DNA of 64,000 bases from NIOZ-UU13 sp964444135 (GCA_964444135.1 CAYUFX010000007.1:1-64000); one strand, 5' to 3'; shown: positions 42,547 to 51,601, counted from the stretch's first letter. Numbers and translations are program-made. The notes: generated by a model from the letters alone, not told the origin.

Positions 42547-44172
42547 ATGGTACCATCAATTACAAGACGCCAGTTCCTGAAGGCTTCCACGGCCGGCTCA
42601 CTGTCGATGGCATCGCTGGGCTGTTCAACGTTGCCGTCGATCTCATCCGACCGTCCACAGGCAGGTGACTACCAAATCTACTTTGGCGATTTGCACAACC
42701 ACAATGAGGTTGGTTATGCGCGGGGTTCACTCGAAAGGGCTTTTGAAATTGCACAAGAACATCTCGATTTCTTTGCCTTCACGCCCCATGGCTACTGGCA
42801 TGATATTGGACACTACGAGAACAATATCGAGAAAAAATGGCTCGATGGATTTGAGGTTACAAAAAAACGCTGGCCGGAAGTCCTGCAGATGGTACGCAAG
42901 TACGACCGGCCAGGCAAGTATGTTACCATACCCGGCTTTGAGTGGCATTCTACCAGTCTCGGCGATTACCATATCCTCTTTCCGACTCTTGAAGGCGAGT
43001 ATGTCCGGTTCGACGACCTGCGCCAGTTCCAGCGCTTTGCAAAACAGCGCGGCGCGATTATGGTCCCTCACCATCCGGCCAATCGCCTCGGCCACCGCGG
43101 CGCAAACCTCAAATGGCTTGACCCTGAGGTCTCGCCCGTCATCGAGATATTTTCCGAATGGGGCAATGCTGAACATGACCGTGCTTCCTCTCCCTATATT
43201 CGGCACACCGAAGGCGGACGCTGGACCCGAAACACGCTCCATCATTTTCTTGAACAGGGTTATCGCCTTGGTGTCATTGCCAGCACGGACGACCATCTTG
43301 GTTTTCCCGGTGGCTACCGCGAAGGCTTAGCGGCTGTGCTCGCTGCCGAGCTGACGCGAGAGGCGATTTTCGATGCCATTCGGAATCGGCGAACCTACGC
43401 TGTTACCGGCGACCGTATCGCTTTGGATTTTCAAATAAACGGTCGGCTTATGGGCAGTGAATTACCTTATACCCGACCCCGAGAGCTGGCCGTTACCGTT
43501 ACCGGATGGGACCAGCTCGACAGGGTAGAAATCCTGAAGAACAACCGCGTACTTCACCGTGATTTTCCGATGGACCGGGTACCCACCGACGGAAGCTGGA
43601 AAGAGCCTGTGCTGCTGCGATTCGAATACGGCTGGGGTCCCTGGCCCGCCCTGGATATGACGCGAGTCTGTGACTGGGATATTAATATAACTTTGGAGAG
43701 AGGCTTATTGGAAAACGTTCAGACCTGCTTTCAGTCCGGTCCACTCGATGAAGCCCGCCGAGACAAGATACTTGAGCGCTCCGGCAAACATCTTCGTGTG
43801 CAGTCCTTCACTGCCCTGCGTCAGCAATTCGAGGATATTTCCACCAAGGCCGTAGTTTTGAAAATACGTGGCGGCCCTGATACTCGCGTTAAAATTACCC
43901 TGCATAAGCCGACCAACGTATCCTTATCACAAACGTTCAGCCAGTTGGCACAAAGTGGAGAAATGCTTTTCACCGGTGATTTTCCAAAAGAGTCGGCGAT
44001 GGTTCATCGGCTGGTTTTCCACGACCACTATTATACATCTTACAACGTCTCGGATACTGATGATGGTAAAGCTCTGAACTGGTATTATCTACGCGCGACC
44101 CAGGCCAACGACCAGGTTGCCTGGTCCAGCCCAATTTGGATTGGGCCACGCACCGGTGGCTCCACAACGTGA
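42547..44172 (+). CDS. PHP-domain metal-dependent hydrolase, Tat-exported
   Basis: 541 aa. Tat signal MVPSITRRQFLKASTAGSLS (twin Arg 7-8) followed by lipobox-like SLGC (Cys26). PHP/DUF3604 motifs: YQIYFGDLHNHNEVGYARGSL (D-L-H-x-H), FFAFTPHGYWHDIG, PGFEWHSTSLGDYHILFP, AIMVPHHPANRLGHRG and VIASTDDHLGFPGGYREGLAAVLA. These are the metal ligands of PHP phosphoesterase-like proteins; the exported members act on unknown substrates. The C-terminal 330-541 is beta-rich. It is the last plus-strand gene of the sugar cluster. Confidence 0.82.
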   Translation: MVPSITRRQFLKASTAGSLSMASLGCSTLPSISSDRPQAGDYQIYFGDLHNHNEVGYARGSLERAFEIAQEHLDFFAFTPHGYWHDIGHYENNIEKKWLDGFEVTKKRWPEVLQMVRKYDRPGKYVTIPGFEWHSTSLGDYHILFPTLEGEYVRFDDLRQFQRFAKQRGAIMVPHHPANRLGHRGANLKWLDPEVSPVIEIFSEWGNAEHDRASSPYIRHTEGGRWTRNTLHHFLEQGYRLGVIASTDDHLGFPGGYREGLAAVLAAELTREAIFDAIRNRRTYAVTGDRIALDFQINGRLMGSELPYTRPRELAVTVTGWDQLDRVEILKNNRVLHRDFPMDRVPTDGSWKEPVLLRFEYGWGPWPALDMTRVCDWDINITLERGLLENVQTCFQSGPLDEARRDKILERSGKHLRVQSFTALRQQFEDISTKAVVLKIRGGPDTRVKITLHKPTNVSLSQTFSQLAQSGEMLFTGDFPKESAMVHRLVFHDHYYTSYNVSDTDDGKALNWYYLRATQANDQVAWSSPIWIGPRTGGSTT

Positions 44173-44189
44173 TGCCTTATTTGGCAGTT

Positions 44190-46139
44190 TTAGTATTCGG
44201 AAAATGTTCTTATATCTTCGGTGGTGGCCGGGACGATTCGGATTGCCTGGCCACCGCTCGGGGGCATATCGGCATTAAGCAGAACAGAAAAATCTACAAT
44301 ATAACGGTTGATCTGTACGTGTGGGCGTGTCCCGTCATCGGGGCCGGTGTCTGAATAAATATGCGCTAAGTACTGTTTGCCCTTTTCCAAGAAGGTAAGC
44401 GGGATTTTCAACTTCCGGCGGTTTATGCCATTCATACTGCCCACGTACCATTCGTCGCCTCTCTTACGGGCGATAGTAATATACTCACCGATTTTCCCGT
44501 GAATAACACGAGTATCATCCCAGACCGTCGGCAGGTGGTCGAAGAACTCAATCTCCGGCTCGCCCCGGTAATATGACGGTCTATCGTACCAGAATAAAAA
44601 CTGCCACGGACTATAAAACACTACCGAGGCCGCAAGCTGATGAGCGTGTGTTGTTTTAATGCGATTGCTGTAATAGCAGACGGTGTAATCTCCTGCCCCG
44701 GCGAGCATTCGGGTAAAGGGAAGGATTAGGTTTTCGTCCGCCGTGGGCATGCACTCATTACCTCTAATACCCTCCTGAGTCATAAGGTTTGGGTATGTTC
44801 GGCTGTATCCTGTCGGTCGGTATTCATCGTGAACATCAACCATAAGGTGATGTTTAGCCGCCTTGCGGACCGCTTCGTGCAGCCATTTGGTCCACTGCTG
44901 CGAGCCGACCTGCACAAAACCATACTTGACTCCCTTGACGCCCCAGCTTTCGTAAAGCGGCAGGATGTCATCAAGCTGACGCTCCAGCGCCCTGCGATTT
45001 ACATAAAGTAAAACTCCGATGTCCTGCTTCTTGGCATAATCTATAACTGCATGCAAATCCAGAGGGCCTTTCGAGCGTTTCGGATCCACGGATATAGTAG
45101 TAGCATCAGAATTGTCGTTGTACTCATGGCCGTACCAGCCCGCGTCAAATTCGACGTATTGCAGGTTGTGCTCGACGGCAAAATCGACACATGCTTTGCC
45201 GCCATTAGTGGTTAAGGTAACTTCGCGTATCACCTTGCCCGGCTTAATCCAGGAGACATCATCGATAGCACAAGGCTCGTTTAAGTTCATAATAAGGTAA
45301 TTGCGTTCGAGTAGCTGGCCCGGGCTATCACCGATAAGAATCACTCTCCACGGTGTAGTGTATGGCGTACCGGCTTTAACTTCACTGCCTAACGAGCTTA
45401 CGAGGGTGTTGGGTTTGCTCACGTCGGGTGAAAGGCGCATTCGTGCATAGTCAACCAATCGTGCCTCAGCCACCGACACAAAAAGTCCGTTGTTAATCTC
45501 AATTGTGAGCGGTCTCTCACAATTGTTTTTAACCTTGCTCAGCGCCACCTTACTATATTGGCCCTGGGCCGAATATACGGCCCAGGCCGTATGATTGCCG
45601 GTGAAACGAAACTGCGTTTTTTCCACTGAGATAGTGAAGCTTTTAAGGGAATTTTGTTCCGGCAGGGTATAGCAAAACGCCGCACCTTCATTGTAAGCGC
45701 GGAACGTCAGTCGAAGCTGCCGATTGTGTCGGTTGCGTTCCTTTAACTCCACAACAAGCTGATTATAGTGGTCGCGAATGGTTTTTCGCTCTCCATAAAC
45801 GGGTGAGTATATGCTGTTATTACTGCTGCTGGTGACAAAAGTGATATTGAAGCGGGTCTCCAGGGCTGGTGCATCTTTAAGAGCAAGTCCCAGATGTGAA
45901 TCGACAACGATGGGTCGGCTTTTGTACACTACGCGGTAAACCGGACAGCCGCGTTGGTCCCCAATGTCCTTGACATCAAATATAACAGCTATATTTCCAT
46001 CCGGTGACTTTACTATATGCTCCGCTTGAATAGCCCCCGCGTCGATGAAGTTGAGTAACACAAGTGTCAGAGAGACGTAAAGGATATGATGGGGCAATAT
46101 AGAGCTTTTCAAATGTCGATAATTTGTTTGATTGTGCAT
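44190..46139 (-). CDS. GH97 family glycoside hydrolase (alpha-galactosidase/alpha-glucosidase type)
   Basis: 649 aa with a signal segment near residues 18-40 (HHILYVSLTLVLLNFIDAGAIQA). The N-terminal GH97_N beta-supersandwich (about 42-290: SPDGNIAVIFDVKD; LRLTFRAYNEGAAFCYTLP) is followed by the TIM barrel (300-560: CAIDDVSWIKPGKVIREV; YVEFDAGWYG; GVKGVKYGFVQVGSQQW; VDVHDEYRPTGYSRTYPNLMTQEGIRGNE) and a C-terminal beta domain. The family includes inverting alpha-glucosidases with Glu bases and retaining alpha-galactosidases with an Asp nucleophile; a clear assignment would need alignment. It converges on the PHP gene with only 17 bp between stops. Confidence 0.9.
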   Translation of the reverse strand: MHNQTNYRHLKSSILPHHILYVSLTLVLLNFIDAGAIQAEHIVKSPDGNIAVIFDVKDIGDQRGCPVYRVVYKSRPIVVDSHLGLALKDAPALETRFNITFVTSSSNNSIYSPVYGERKTIRDHYNQLVVELKERNRHNRQLRLTFRAYNEGAAFCYTLPEQNSLKSFTISVEKTQFRFTGNHTAWAVYSAQGQYSKVALSKVKNNCERPLTIEINNGLFVSVAEARLVDYARMRLSPDVSKPNTLVSSLGSEVKAGTPYTTPWRVILIGDSPGQLLERNYLIMNLNEPCAIDDVSWIKPGKVIREVTLTTNGGKACVDFAVEHNLQYVEFDAGWYGHEYNDNSDATTISVDPKRSKGPLDLHAVIDYAKKQDIGVLLYVNRRALERQLDDILPLYESWGVKGVKYGFVQVGSQQWTKWLHEAVRKAAKHHLMVDVHDEYRPTGYSRTYPNLMTQEGIRGNECMPTADENLILPFTRMLAGAGDYTVCYYSNRIKTTHAHQLAASVVFYSPWQFLFWYDRPSYYRGEPEIEFFDHLPTVWDDTRVIHGKIGEYITIARKRGDEWYVGSMNGINRRKLKIPLTFLEKGKQYLAHIYSDTGPDDGTRPHVQINRYIVDFSVLLNADMPPSGGQAIRIVPATTEDIRTFSEY

Positions 46140-46209
46140 AATTGTCCTCCTGTCCAGAATATCCCGCTCGCACCTGCGGTTACGCGAGTGCAGGCGGTAA
46201 TTGAGCCGA

Positions 46210-47094
46210 CTATTGATTCAAGGTTGCAATTATACTGGTTGCGTTAAAAAATGAGTGGATAAAAATAGGCTGGAATAAAGAACCGCTCTTTTCGTACGCA
46301 TAACCTAAACATATACCTAACACAAATAATGCCGGCCAGTGTCCGGTATCTGCATGTGTGGCTGCGAATAACCCGGAACTTATCGCAATTGCCAGCCACG
46401 CTTTTCCTGATCCCCGACGAGTATCGAGCATCGAGTATCGAGCATCGAGTATCGAGCATCGAGCATCGAGGTATGAGCGTATCGTTGTTTGGAAAAGACC
46501 TCGAAACAGCATCTCCTCGAACAAAGACGCTATTACAACAGCAACGACAAAAATCATTATTCGAAGCGGCAATTGCGGATATTCCGTAATCAGTTTTATT
46601 TGCTGATGTTGTTGGATTTGATATTCCTGGCCCCAAATCTGCTCGCCGAAGAACATCGTTAGTATTATCGCTGCCGTTATGAGCGGCCAGACTGCGAGCA
46701 AATTCACAAAAGCGGCGAAAAAATCCTTTACAATCGTTTTCACGTTTAGCCCGAAACCCTTTAATCGTCGGGCAAAGTGGATTCTGGCCAGAAAGATAAT
46801 TACCACTATTGCCGTCAGCTCACTGATGCAGAGAATCAGATTGTCCAAAAAATTGCTCTGCCAGCCCTGCAAATCACCAAACACTCTGTGAGTGATTGAT
46901 GCTATCAGCGAAACAGTCCCGAAGCAGATAAACAGCGGCACGAAGGGCAGATAAACAGGCATATTATTTCGTCGGGGCACGGAATCGGCTAAAGCCTTTC
47001 TGCCCAGAGATGTTTTGAGCAGCCAGCGGGCAAATAATATAAGCCCCGCCAGGCAAATAAGATGCGTTACAGTTATGGTCTCAGCGAATTCCAT
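46210..47094 (-). CDS. CPBP family intramembrane metalloprotease
   Basis: 294 aa with about eight hydrophobic segments. ABI/CPBP motif 1 is EEMLFRG (Glu193, Glu194, Arg198), motif 2 FAATHADTG (His247), motif 3 FIHSFFNATS (His280, Asn284). Members are Rce1-like proteases or bacteriocin-immunity-like proteins; the substrate is not predictable. Between motifs 1 and 2, residues about 206-227 (RSYLDARCSILDARYSMLDT) are encoded by a tandem 14-bp repeat. The repeat lies in a loop between transmembrane helices, which explains its tolerance. Confidence 0.82.
   Translation of the reverse strand: MEFAETITVTHLICLAGLILFARWLLKTSLGRKALADSVPRRNNMPVYLPFVPLFICFGTVSLIASITHRVFGDLQGWQSNFLDNLILCISELTAIVVIIFLARIHFARRLKGFGLNVKTIVKDFFAAFVNLLAVWPLITAAIILTMFFGEQIWGQEYQIQQHQQIKLITEYPQLPLRIMIFVVAVVIASLFEEMLFRGLFQTTIRSYLDARCSILDARYSMLDTRRGSGKAWLAIAISSGLFAATHADTGHWPALFVLGICLGYAYEKSGSLFQPIFIHSFFNATSIIATLNQ
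46421..46470 (-). repeat. In-frame 14-bp tandem repeat (GTATCGAGCATCGA x3) in the CPBP gene
   Basis: Perfect copies at 46421-46434, 46435-46448 and 46449-46462, then a partial copy. Because 14 is not a multiple of three, each successive copy is read in a different frame, giving the pattern LDARCSILDARYSMLDT. Related ATCGAG units also appear in the intergenic 47340-47405. Confidence 0.85.
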
Positions 47095-47129
47095 TTATTA
47101 TTTTCCATTGACTATTGACAATTGACATA

Positions 47130-47262
47130 CTAAAGTGCCTAAAGTGGCAGCTTTGCTGTCATTCTGAACGCAGCGCAGCGAAGTGAAGAATCTCTTTTTC
47201 GTTGGCCAGATCCTTCGGCTTCGCCTCAGGATGACACGTAAGTGTAAAGTGCCTAAAGTGCA
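47130..47262. repeat. Composite dispersed repeat, copy 2
   Basis: Shares TAAAGTG..AAAGTGGCAGCTTTGCTGTCATTCTGAACGCAGCG.., AGTGAAGAATCTCTTTTTCGTTG and GGATGACA with 27963-28144. It occupies most of the 404-bp gap between the CPBP gene and murA together with degenerate ATCGAG-type repeats (47340-47405). No gene in the gap. Confidence 0.75.
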
Positions 47263-47460
47263 GTTTTCGTTTAAGGTTGTCGATGCTCGTATCGATGCTT
47301 GTCATAGAAGCTTGAAGGGACCCCACCTTGCGGGAACCCAAACTCGCTTCTACTCGAGCATCCAATATCGAGCTTCCAGTTTCGATACCAGCTTCGACAC
47401 CGACAAATAAGCTTCTACAACTGGGCAACTTTAGCTCACTTTATCTCATTGTAGGCACTT

Positions 47461-47495
47461 TCAATAGTAAATAGTCAATAGTAAATAGTCAATAG
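47461..47495. repeat. 14-bp tandem repeat abutting the murA start codon
   Basis: TCAATAGTAAATAG at 47461-47474 and 47475-47488, then TCAATAG (47489-47495), leaving ATT before ATG 47499. No SD-like purine stretch lies in the 30 bases upstream of murA, so the repeat has replaced the normal initiation region. Confidence 0.8.
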
Positions 47496-47498
47496 ATT

Positions 47499-48767
47499 AT
47501 GGACATATTTCACATAGAAGGGCCGGTTCGGCTTTCCGGCAGTGTTACTATAAACGGCTCAAAAAACGCTTCTCTGCCGATAATGGCTGCTACCATTTTG
47601 GCCCCCGGCAAATCGTCTCTTAAATCAGTGCCGCATCTTTCTGATATTTCGGTATGTGGCAAGTTGCTTCAACAAATGGGCTGCAAGCTCACGCGAGAGC
47701 CGGACGGTGATTTGTGCATAGACTCGACGGTAATTGATAATCCGGTGGGCGACTATGAGATTGTCCGCAGGATGCGAGCTGGTATTTGCATACTCGGTCC
47801 GCTGCTCGCCCGCTGTGGCAGAGCGGAGGTTTCAATGCCCGGTGGATGTGCAATTGGTGACAGACCGGTCAACCTTCACCTCAGGGGCCTGCAGGAGCTT
47901 GGAGCACAAATCCATCTTAAAAACGGCTATATCATCGCCGAAGCGCCGAATGGTTTGAGAGGCAAAGATATTTTTATGGGTGGGCCGTTCGGCTCGACCG
48001 TGCTCGGCACAGCGAATGTGCTAATGGCTGCAACATTAGCGAAAGGTCGTACTGTTATCGAATCGGCGGCATGTGAGCCGGAAATAACGGATTTGGCTAA
48101 CTGTTTGAACAAAATGGGCGCGAGAATAACAGGTATTGGCTCGCCTCGATTGATTATCGAAGGGGTTAGACAGTTGCAGCCGGTTGAGTTTGAGGTAATT
48201 CCGGACAGGATCGAGGCCGGAACTTTTATGGCCGCCGCCGCCATCACAGCAAGCGAGCTGCGGCTGAAAAATTGTCGGCTCGATGATATGATGGCCGTCA
48301 TTGACAGGTTAAGGAATATCGGCGTAACGGTTGATGCCGAAGGTGATGGTTGTCTCGTTGCCCGCAAAGGCCCCATCAGACCTGCCGATATTACCACTCA
48401 GCCGTATCCCGGTTTCCCCACCGATTTGCAGGCTCAGTTTATGGCTCTCTTGTCACTTACCGATGGCAATAGCGTCATAATCGAAAAAGTCTTTCCCGAC
48501 AGGTTTATGCACGTTGCAGAATTGAACCGTATGGCAGCAAATTTGCGCAAGGAAGGGCCGGTTGTTATTGTGGCCGGCGTAAAAAAACTAATAGCTGCTC
48601 CGGTGATGGCCTCGGACCTGCGGGCATCGGCAGCGCTGGTTTTAGCCGGGTTGGCTGCTGAGGGAACTACCATTGTCAGCAGGGTCTATCACATCGACCG
48701 CGGCTATGAAAGAATCGAAGAAAGACTGAATCCCCTCGGCGCAAAAATTATGCGGCAAAGTATTTAA
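47499..48767 (+). CDS. murA: UDP-N-acetylglucosamine 1-carboxyvinyltransferase
   Basis: 422 aa, the standard EPSP-synthase-like two-lobed enzyme. It transfers enolpyruvyl from PEP to UDP-GlcNAc in the first committed step of peptidoglycan synthesis. Active-site features: GSKNA (20-24), RRMRAG (90-95), and the fosfomycin-target Cys117 in MPGGCAIGDRPVNLH, so the Cys is retained. IEAGTFMAAAA, PTDLQAQFMAL and SDLRASAALVLAGLAAEG are the usual C-lobe motifs. There is no SD before the ATG. Its presence argues for peptidoglycan in this lineage. Confidence 0.97.
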   Translation: MDIFHIEGPVRLSGSVTINGSKNASLPIMAATILAPGKSSLKSVPHLSDISVCGKLLQQMGCKLTREPDGDLCIDSTVIDNPVGDYEIVRRMRAGICILGPLLARCGRAEVSMPGGCAIGDRPVNLHLRGLQELGAQIHLKNGYIIAEAPNGLRGKDIFMGGPFGSTVLGTANVLMAATLAKGRTVIESAACEPEITDLANCLNKMGARITGIGSPRLIIEGVRQLQPVEFEVIPDRIEAGTFMAAAAITASELRLKNCRLDDMMAVIDRLRNIGVTVDAEGDGCLVARKGPIRPADITTQPYPGFPTDLQAQFMALLSLTDGNSVIIEKVFPDRFMHVAELNRMAANLRKEGPVVIVAGVKKLIAAPVMASDLRASAALVLAGLAAEGTTIVSRVYHIDRGYERIEERLNPLGAKIMRQSI

Positions 48768-48781
48768 ATCGGATAATTGCT

Positions 48782-48824
48782 CCCCGCTTTTGCGGGGACG
48801 AGTTTACCCCTGCAAAAGCAGGGG
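48782..48824. repeat. Twin GC-rich hairpins after murA
   Basis: CCCCGC-TTTT-GCGGGG (48782-48797) and CCCCTGC-AAAA-GCAGGGG (48807-48824). The cores resemble those of the in-frame palindromes at 30465, 36149 and 40564 but here lie in the 111-bp gap between murA and the AsmA-like gene. They may terminate or stabilise murA mRNA; there is no T-run. Confidence 0.7.
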
Positions 48825-48878
48825 CAGGCACAAGCTTCGGGGGCTTGTTTGGGAAAGAATAGTTGAAAGGCTTGAAAG

Positions 48879-49673
48879 ATGACCCAGCACCCAAAAAGGC
48901 ACTTCACTGTGCGCTCCGTTTTTGGTGCTGGGCTGATTTTAATTATTATCGCTGTGGTGGCCATTAATCTCTTCGCTGACCGTGCTGTAAGGGTCGGAAT
49001 TGAGAGTTCAGCGACTAAAACCTTAAATGTCGCGGTGACCGTAAGTAACGTTGACCTTTCGATTATGGCCGGAAAGCTCGCCTTGCAAAATCTTTTGATT
49101 AACAATCCGCCGGGCTACCAGCACGACAAGCTGCTCCAATTGAAAAACGCTGAAATCGAAATTGATGTAAAGTCACTTTTAAGCGATGTCGTTAATATAA
49201 GAGAAATCAAACTTGACGGGGTAAATGTCGTTCTTGAACAGCGGGGCGTCTCGAGCAATAACCTCCAGGATGTAATAACCTCAATACGCAGTGCTTCAAA
49301 AGAAGGCGAAGGGAAAAGTCTGCATGTGGACAATCTTGAGATGTCGAATATCACGGTTCAGATGAAGCTGCTGCCGGATACCGCTCAAGACGATACCATC
49401 ACACTGGAGCTATCTCCTATCCGGATGACCAATTTAGGTCGTGATAATAAGATGGATATGGCTGATTTGTCGGGCGAGATCGTATTGGCTATTGCAAATC
49501 GCGTCGTCGAACAGGGCGTCGGTGTCCTGCCAAAAGATATAATCACTACGTTGACTCCGTCTCTGGATAAAACGATAGACCTGAGCACAAGAATCATCGA
49601 GAGTACGGAAGATATCGGCAAGGAAATTACCGAAGGTATAAAAAGCCTGCTAAAGCCCAAAAAAGAAGAATAA
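48879..49673 (+). CDS. AsmA-like membrane-anchored protein
   Basis: 264 aa. One N-terminal helix (FGAGLILIIIAVVAINLFA, residues 14-33), then an AsmA/DUF748-like beta-rich segment: VTVSNVDLSIMAGKLALQNLLINNPPGY and IEIDVKSLLSDVVNIREIKLDGVNVVLEQ, typical of envelope proteins of the AsmA clan that bridge or transport lipids. The C-terminus is helical and basic (LKPKKEE). Function not known. It follows murA on the same strand by 111 bp with a hairpin pair between. Confidence 0.7.
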   Translation: MTQHPKRHFTVRSVFGAGLILIIIAVVAINLFADRAVRVGIESSATKTLNVAVTVSNVDLSIMAGKLALQNLLINNPPGYQHDKLLQLKNAEIEIDVKSLLSDVVNIREIKLDGVNVVLEQRGVSSNNLQDVITSIRSASKEGEGKSLHVDNLEMSNITVQMKLLPDTAQDDTITLELSPIRMTNLGRDNKMDMADLSGEIVLAIANRVVEQGVGVLPKDIITTLTPSLDKTIDLSTRIIESTEDIGKEITEGIKSLLKPKKEE

Positions 49674-49680
49674 TCTCGTG

Positions 49681-49715
49681 CTGCGTAGCGCGCTAATACG
49701 CAGAGTAGAATTTTT
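49681..49715 (+). terminator. Possible weak intrinsic terminator
   Basis: CTGCGTA (49681-49687) pairs with TACGCAG (49697-49703) across a 9-nt loop, and a T5 run follows at 49711-49715, 8 bases after the AsmA-like gene stop. The T-run is short and displaced. Confidence 0.3.
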
Positions 49716-49905
49716 CACTGCCGAATCCGGCAAATTGTGTTAAGTAAAGCTTTTTTTTTGTGGTATGTCGGTCGGTCAGTTTATATATTGCTTAATGCGA
49801 GGTGAAATTTGAATTATTATGTTGTCTCAAAATGAAAGGACGGTTGATACGAAAACTCTGCCGTCTGAAACACCGTAAATTTGTTGAATTAAGAGGAGTT
49901 TAGCC

Positions 49906-50904
49906 ATGCGTAAATTATGTTTTGTTTTGATAATTGTATTATTACTCTTTTCTCGAGGAGCGTTTCCGAAAATGACCCCGACAGGCAATCCCAAGGACTT
50001 TAAGGTAAAGACGTGCCTGCATTCTGTCAGCTATGCCGGTTTTTGGCGAGGGCAGGCCAGGCTGAGTGTCGATGAGTTTTTAGAAAAAGCCAAGCAGCTT
50101 GGATTTGACGGCGTGATGTTGGTGGCTAAGAGGCCCCACGTTTCACCTCTGGATTACGATGCTGCTGCTCGAAAGGCCCTGCGACGCAAAATCGAAAAGC
50201 TCGGCCTCGAATTGGTCTGCCTGGCCGGATATACGGATTTTACGGCGGGGGTTGATAAATCCGGGATTCCTAATGTGGAAATCCAGGCCTGTTACGTCGC
50301 AGAATTGGCCAAATTGGCGAGTGATTTGGGGACTGATATGGTGCGGATATTCACCGGCTACGAACGTCCCGATATACCTTTTGACAAACAATATGCTTTG
50401 GTTGTCGAAGGATTAAAGCTTGCAGGGCAAAAGGCAGCCCAGTACGGCGTTACCCTTGCCGTGCAAAATCACCACGATATCGCAGTTCACCACGATATGA
50501 TGTACTGGCTTCTCAGGGAAGTCAATCTGCCGAATGTCAAAGCTGCTTTTGACGCCTGGTCGCCAACGCTGGAGGGCCTGAACTCAGGGGAAATCAGGGC
50601 CGCCATTTTGAAGATGAAGCCGTTTATTGTTCACACCACCGCCGCCGATTATGTGCGCCTGCCTCGGTATCATTATGACAGCACCTTAACCAACTTTCAA
50701 GAGCAAGAGACTTTAATTCGGGCGGTCCCGATAGGAGAAGGCTTTATTGATTACGAAACATTCTTCAATACGCTAAGGGAAATCGGCTATCAGGGATATA
50801 TCGCATACGAGATGTGTGAGGTTTTAGAGGGCGGAGGTGACATCGAGAATCTGGACAGAACGGCCAAAAAATTCCTTGAATATATGAAAAGGTTCGAGAG
50901 ATAA
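49906..50904 (+). CDS. Exported sugar phosphate isomerase/epimerase family TIM-barrel protein
   Basis: 332 aa with a signal peptide (MRKLCFVLIIVLLLFSRGAF). AP-endonuclease-2-type barrel: LGFDGVMLVAKRPH, LVCLAGYTDF, MVRIFTGYERPDIPFD, TLAVQNHHDIAVH, NVKAAFDAWSPTLEG, IVHTTAADYVRLP, IGEGFIDYETFFNTLREIGYQGYIAYEMCEVLEGG. The H-H-D and E-M-C positions fit metal ligands of the family, though the first carboxylate is replaced (LAVQNHHD rather than LALE). Export suggests activity on a periplasmic keto-sugar. SD AGAGGAG lies 8 nt before the ATG. Confidence 0.85.
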   Translation: MRKLCFVLIIVLLLFSRGAFPKMTPTGNPKDFKVKTCLHSVSYAGFWRGQARLSVDEFLEKAKQLGFDGVMLVAKRPHVSPLDYDAAARKALRRKIEKLGLELVCLAGYTDFTAGVDKSGIPNVEIQACYVAELAKLASDLGTDMVRIFTGYERPDIPFDKQYALVVEGLKLAGQKAAQYGVTLAVQNHHDIAVHHDMMYWLLREVNLPNVKAAFDAWSPTLEGLNSGEIRAAILKMKPFIVHTTAADYVRLPRYHYDSTLTNFQEQETLIRAVPIGEGFIDYETFFNTLREIGYQGYIAYEMCEVLEGGGDIENLDRTAKKFLEYMKRFER

Positions 50905-51601
50905 AAAAGCAGTGAAAATGTTGCCAATTTTTTACGATTTTCGTAACACCTTGACGATGAAACACTTATGAAATAGGCATTTCCACGAATTGGCAGATAA
51001 TGAGACTTCGGATTGTAGGCAGGTTGTAGCCGTCAACTCACGAAAATGGGCTGATTTTAGGGATCCCTGTCACTGTTCAACAGCTTCCGTTTGCGGCAGT
51101 TTTTCTCGCCACTCCTCAGCCTTTTTCGGTTTGCCCCGGGCTTCATAGAGTTCGATCAGGTTGTTCAATGAGATAGCGTGTGTATGGGTGGGTGTCACCC
51201 AGTTTGTTCCGGCGGCCTTCAACCGCCTGAATTAGCAGTGGTTCTGCCTTGTCGTAGTGACCGTACTCTTTGTACAACACGCCAAATACGTTCGTGGTCT
51301 CTAACGTGTCCTGATACTTTTCACCTAACTTGCGTTTCCTGCCCTCCGAAGCTGGAATAGTCGGTTTGGAAGTCTGGATAACTAACCAGAATCATCCCCT
51401 TAACTTGGTAAGTGTAAACAATTAGTGCAACCGGCCAGGAATCAGGCAAATTCCAAAATCCATACACTACCTGAATATAAGCTTGGAGGAGGGCGAATAA
51501 AACAATCGAAAAATATTAATTTTAAGCGTTCGAATCGGTTTTATTAATCCTTGACGGGCGCATTCCGACTGATTGTTCGTGCTTCTTTTTTCCTCTCGGA
51601 A
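50905..51601. other. Gene-poor region holding a TPR pseudogene
   Basis: 697 bp between convergent genes. 51070-51357 is a broken TPR gene end (annotated separately). The remaining 165 and 244 bp show no ORF, RNA or repeat that I recognise. Confidence 0.6.
51070..51357 (-). pseudogene. Truncated and frameshifted C-terminal fragment of a TPR protein
   Basis: Read on the minus strand the fragment encodes EGRKRKLGEKYQDTLETTNV, then VLYKEYGHYDKAEPLL and RRNKLGDTHPYT, two consecutive kinesin-light-chain-type TPR units. A frameshift near 51170 then moves to the frame SLNNLIELYEARGKPKKAEE and the stop at 51070. The C-terminal KLPQTEAVEQ matches the ending of planctomycete kinase- or sigma-linked TPR proteins as I recall them. 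No N-terminal part or start codon is present, so it is a decayed remnant. Confidence 0.75.

Noticed and set aside
46421..46470. CRISPR-like repeat array
   Set aside because: Copies are directly adjacent without spacers and lie inside a coding frame; it is a tandem repeat.
47461..47495. CRISPR-like repeat array
   Set aside because: 14-bp units without spacers; a tandem repeat before murA.
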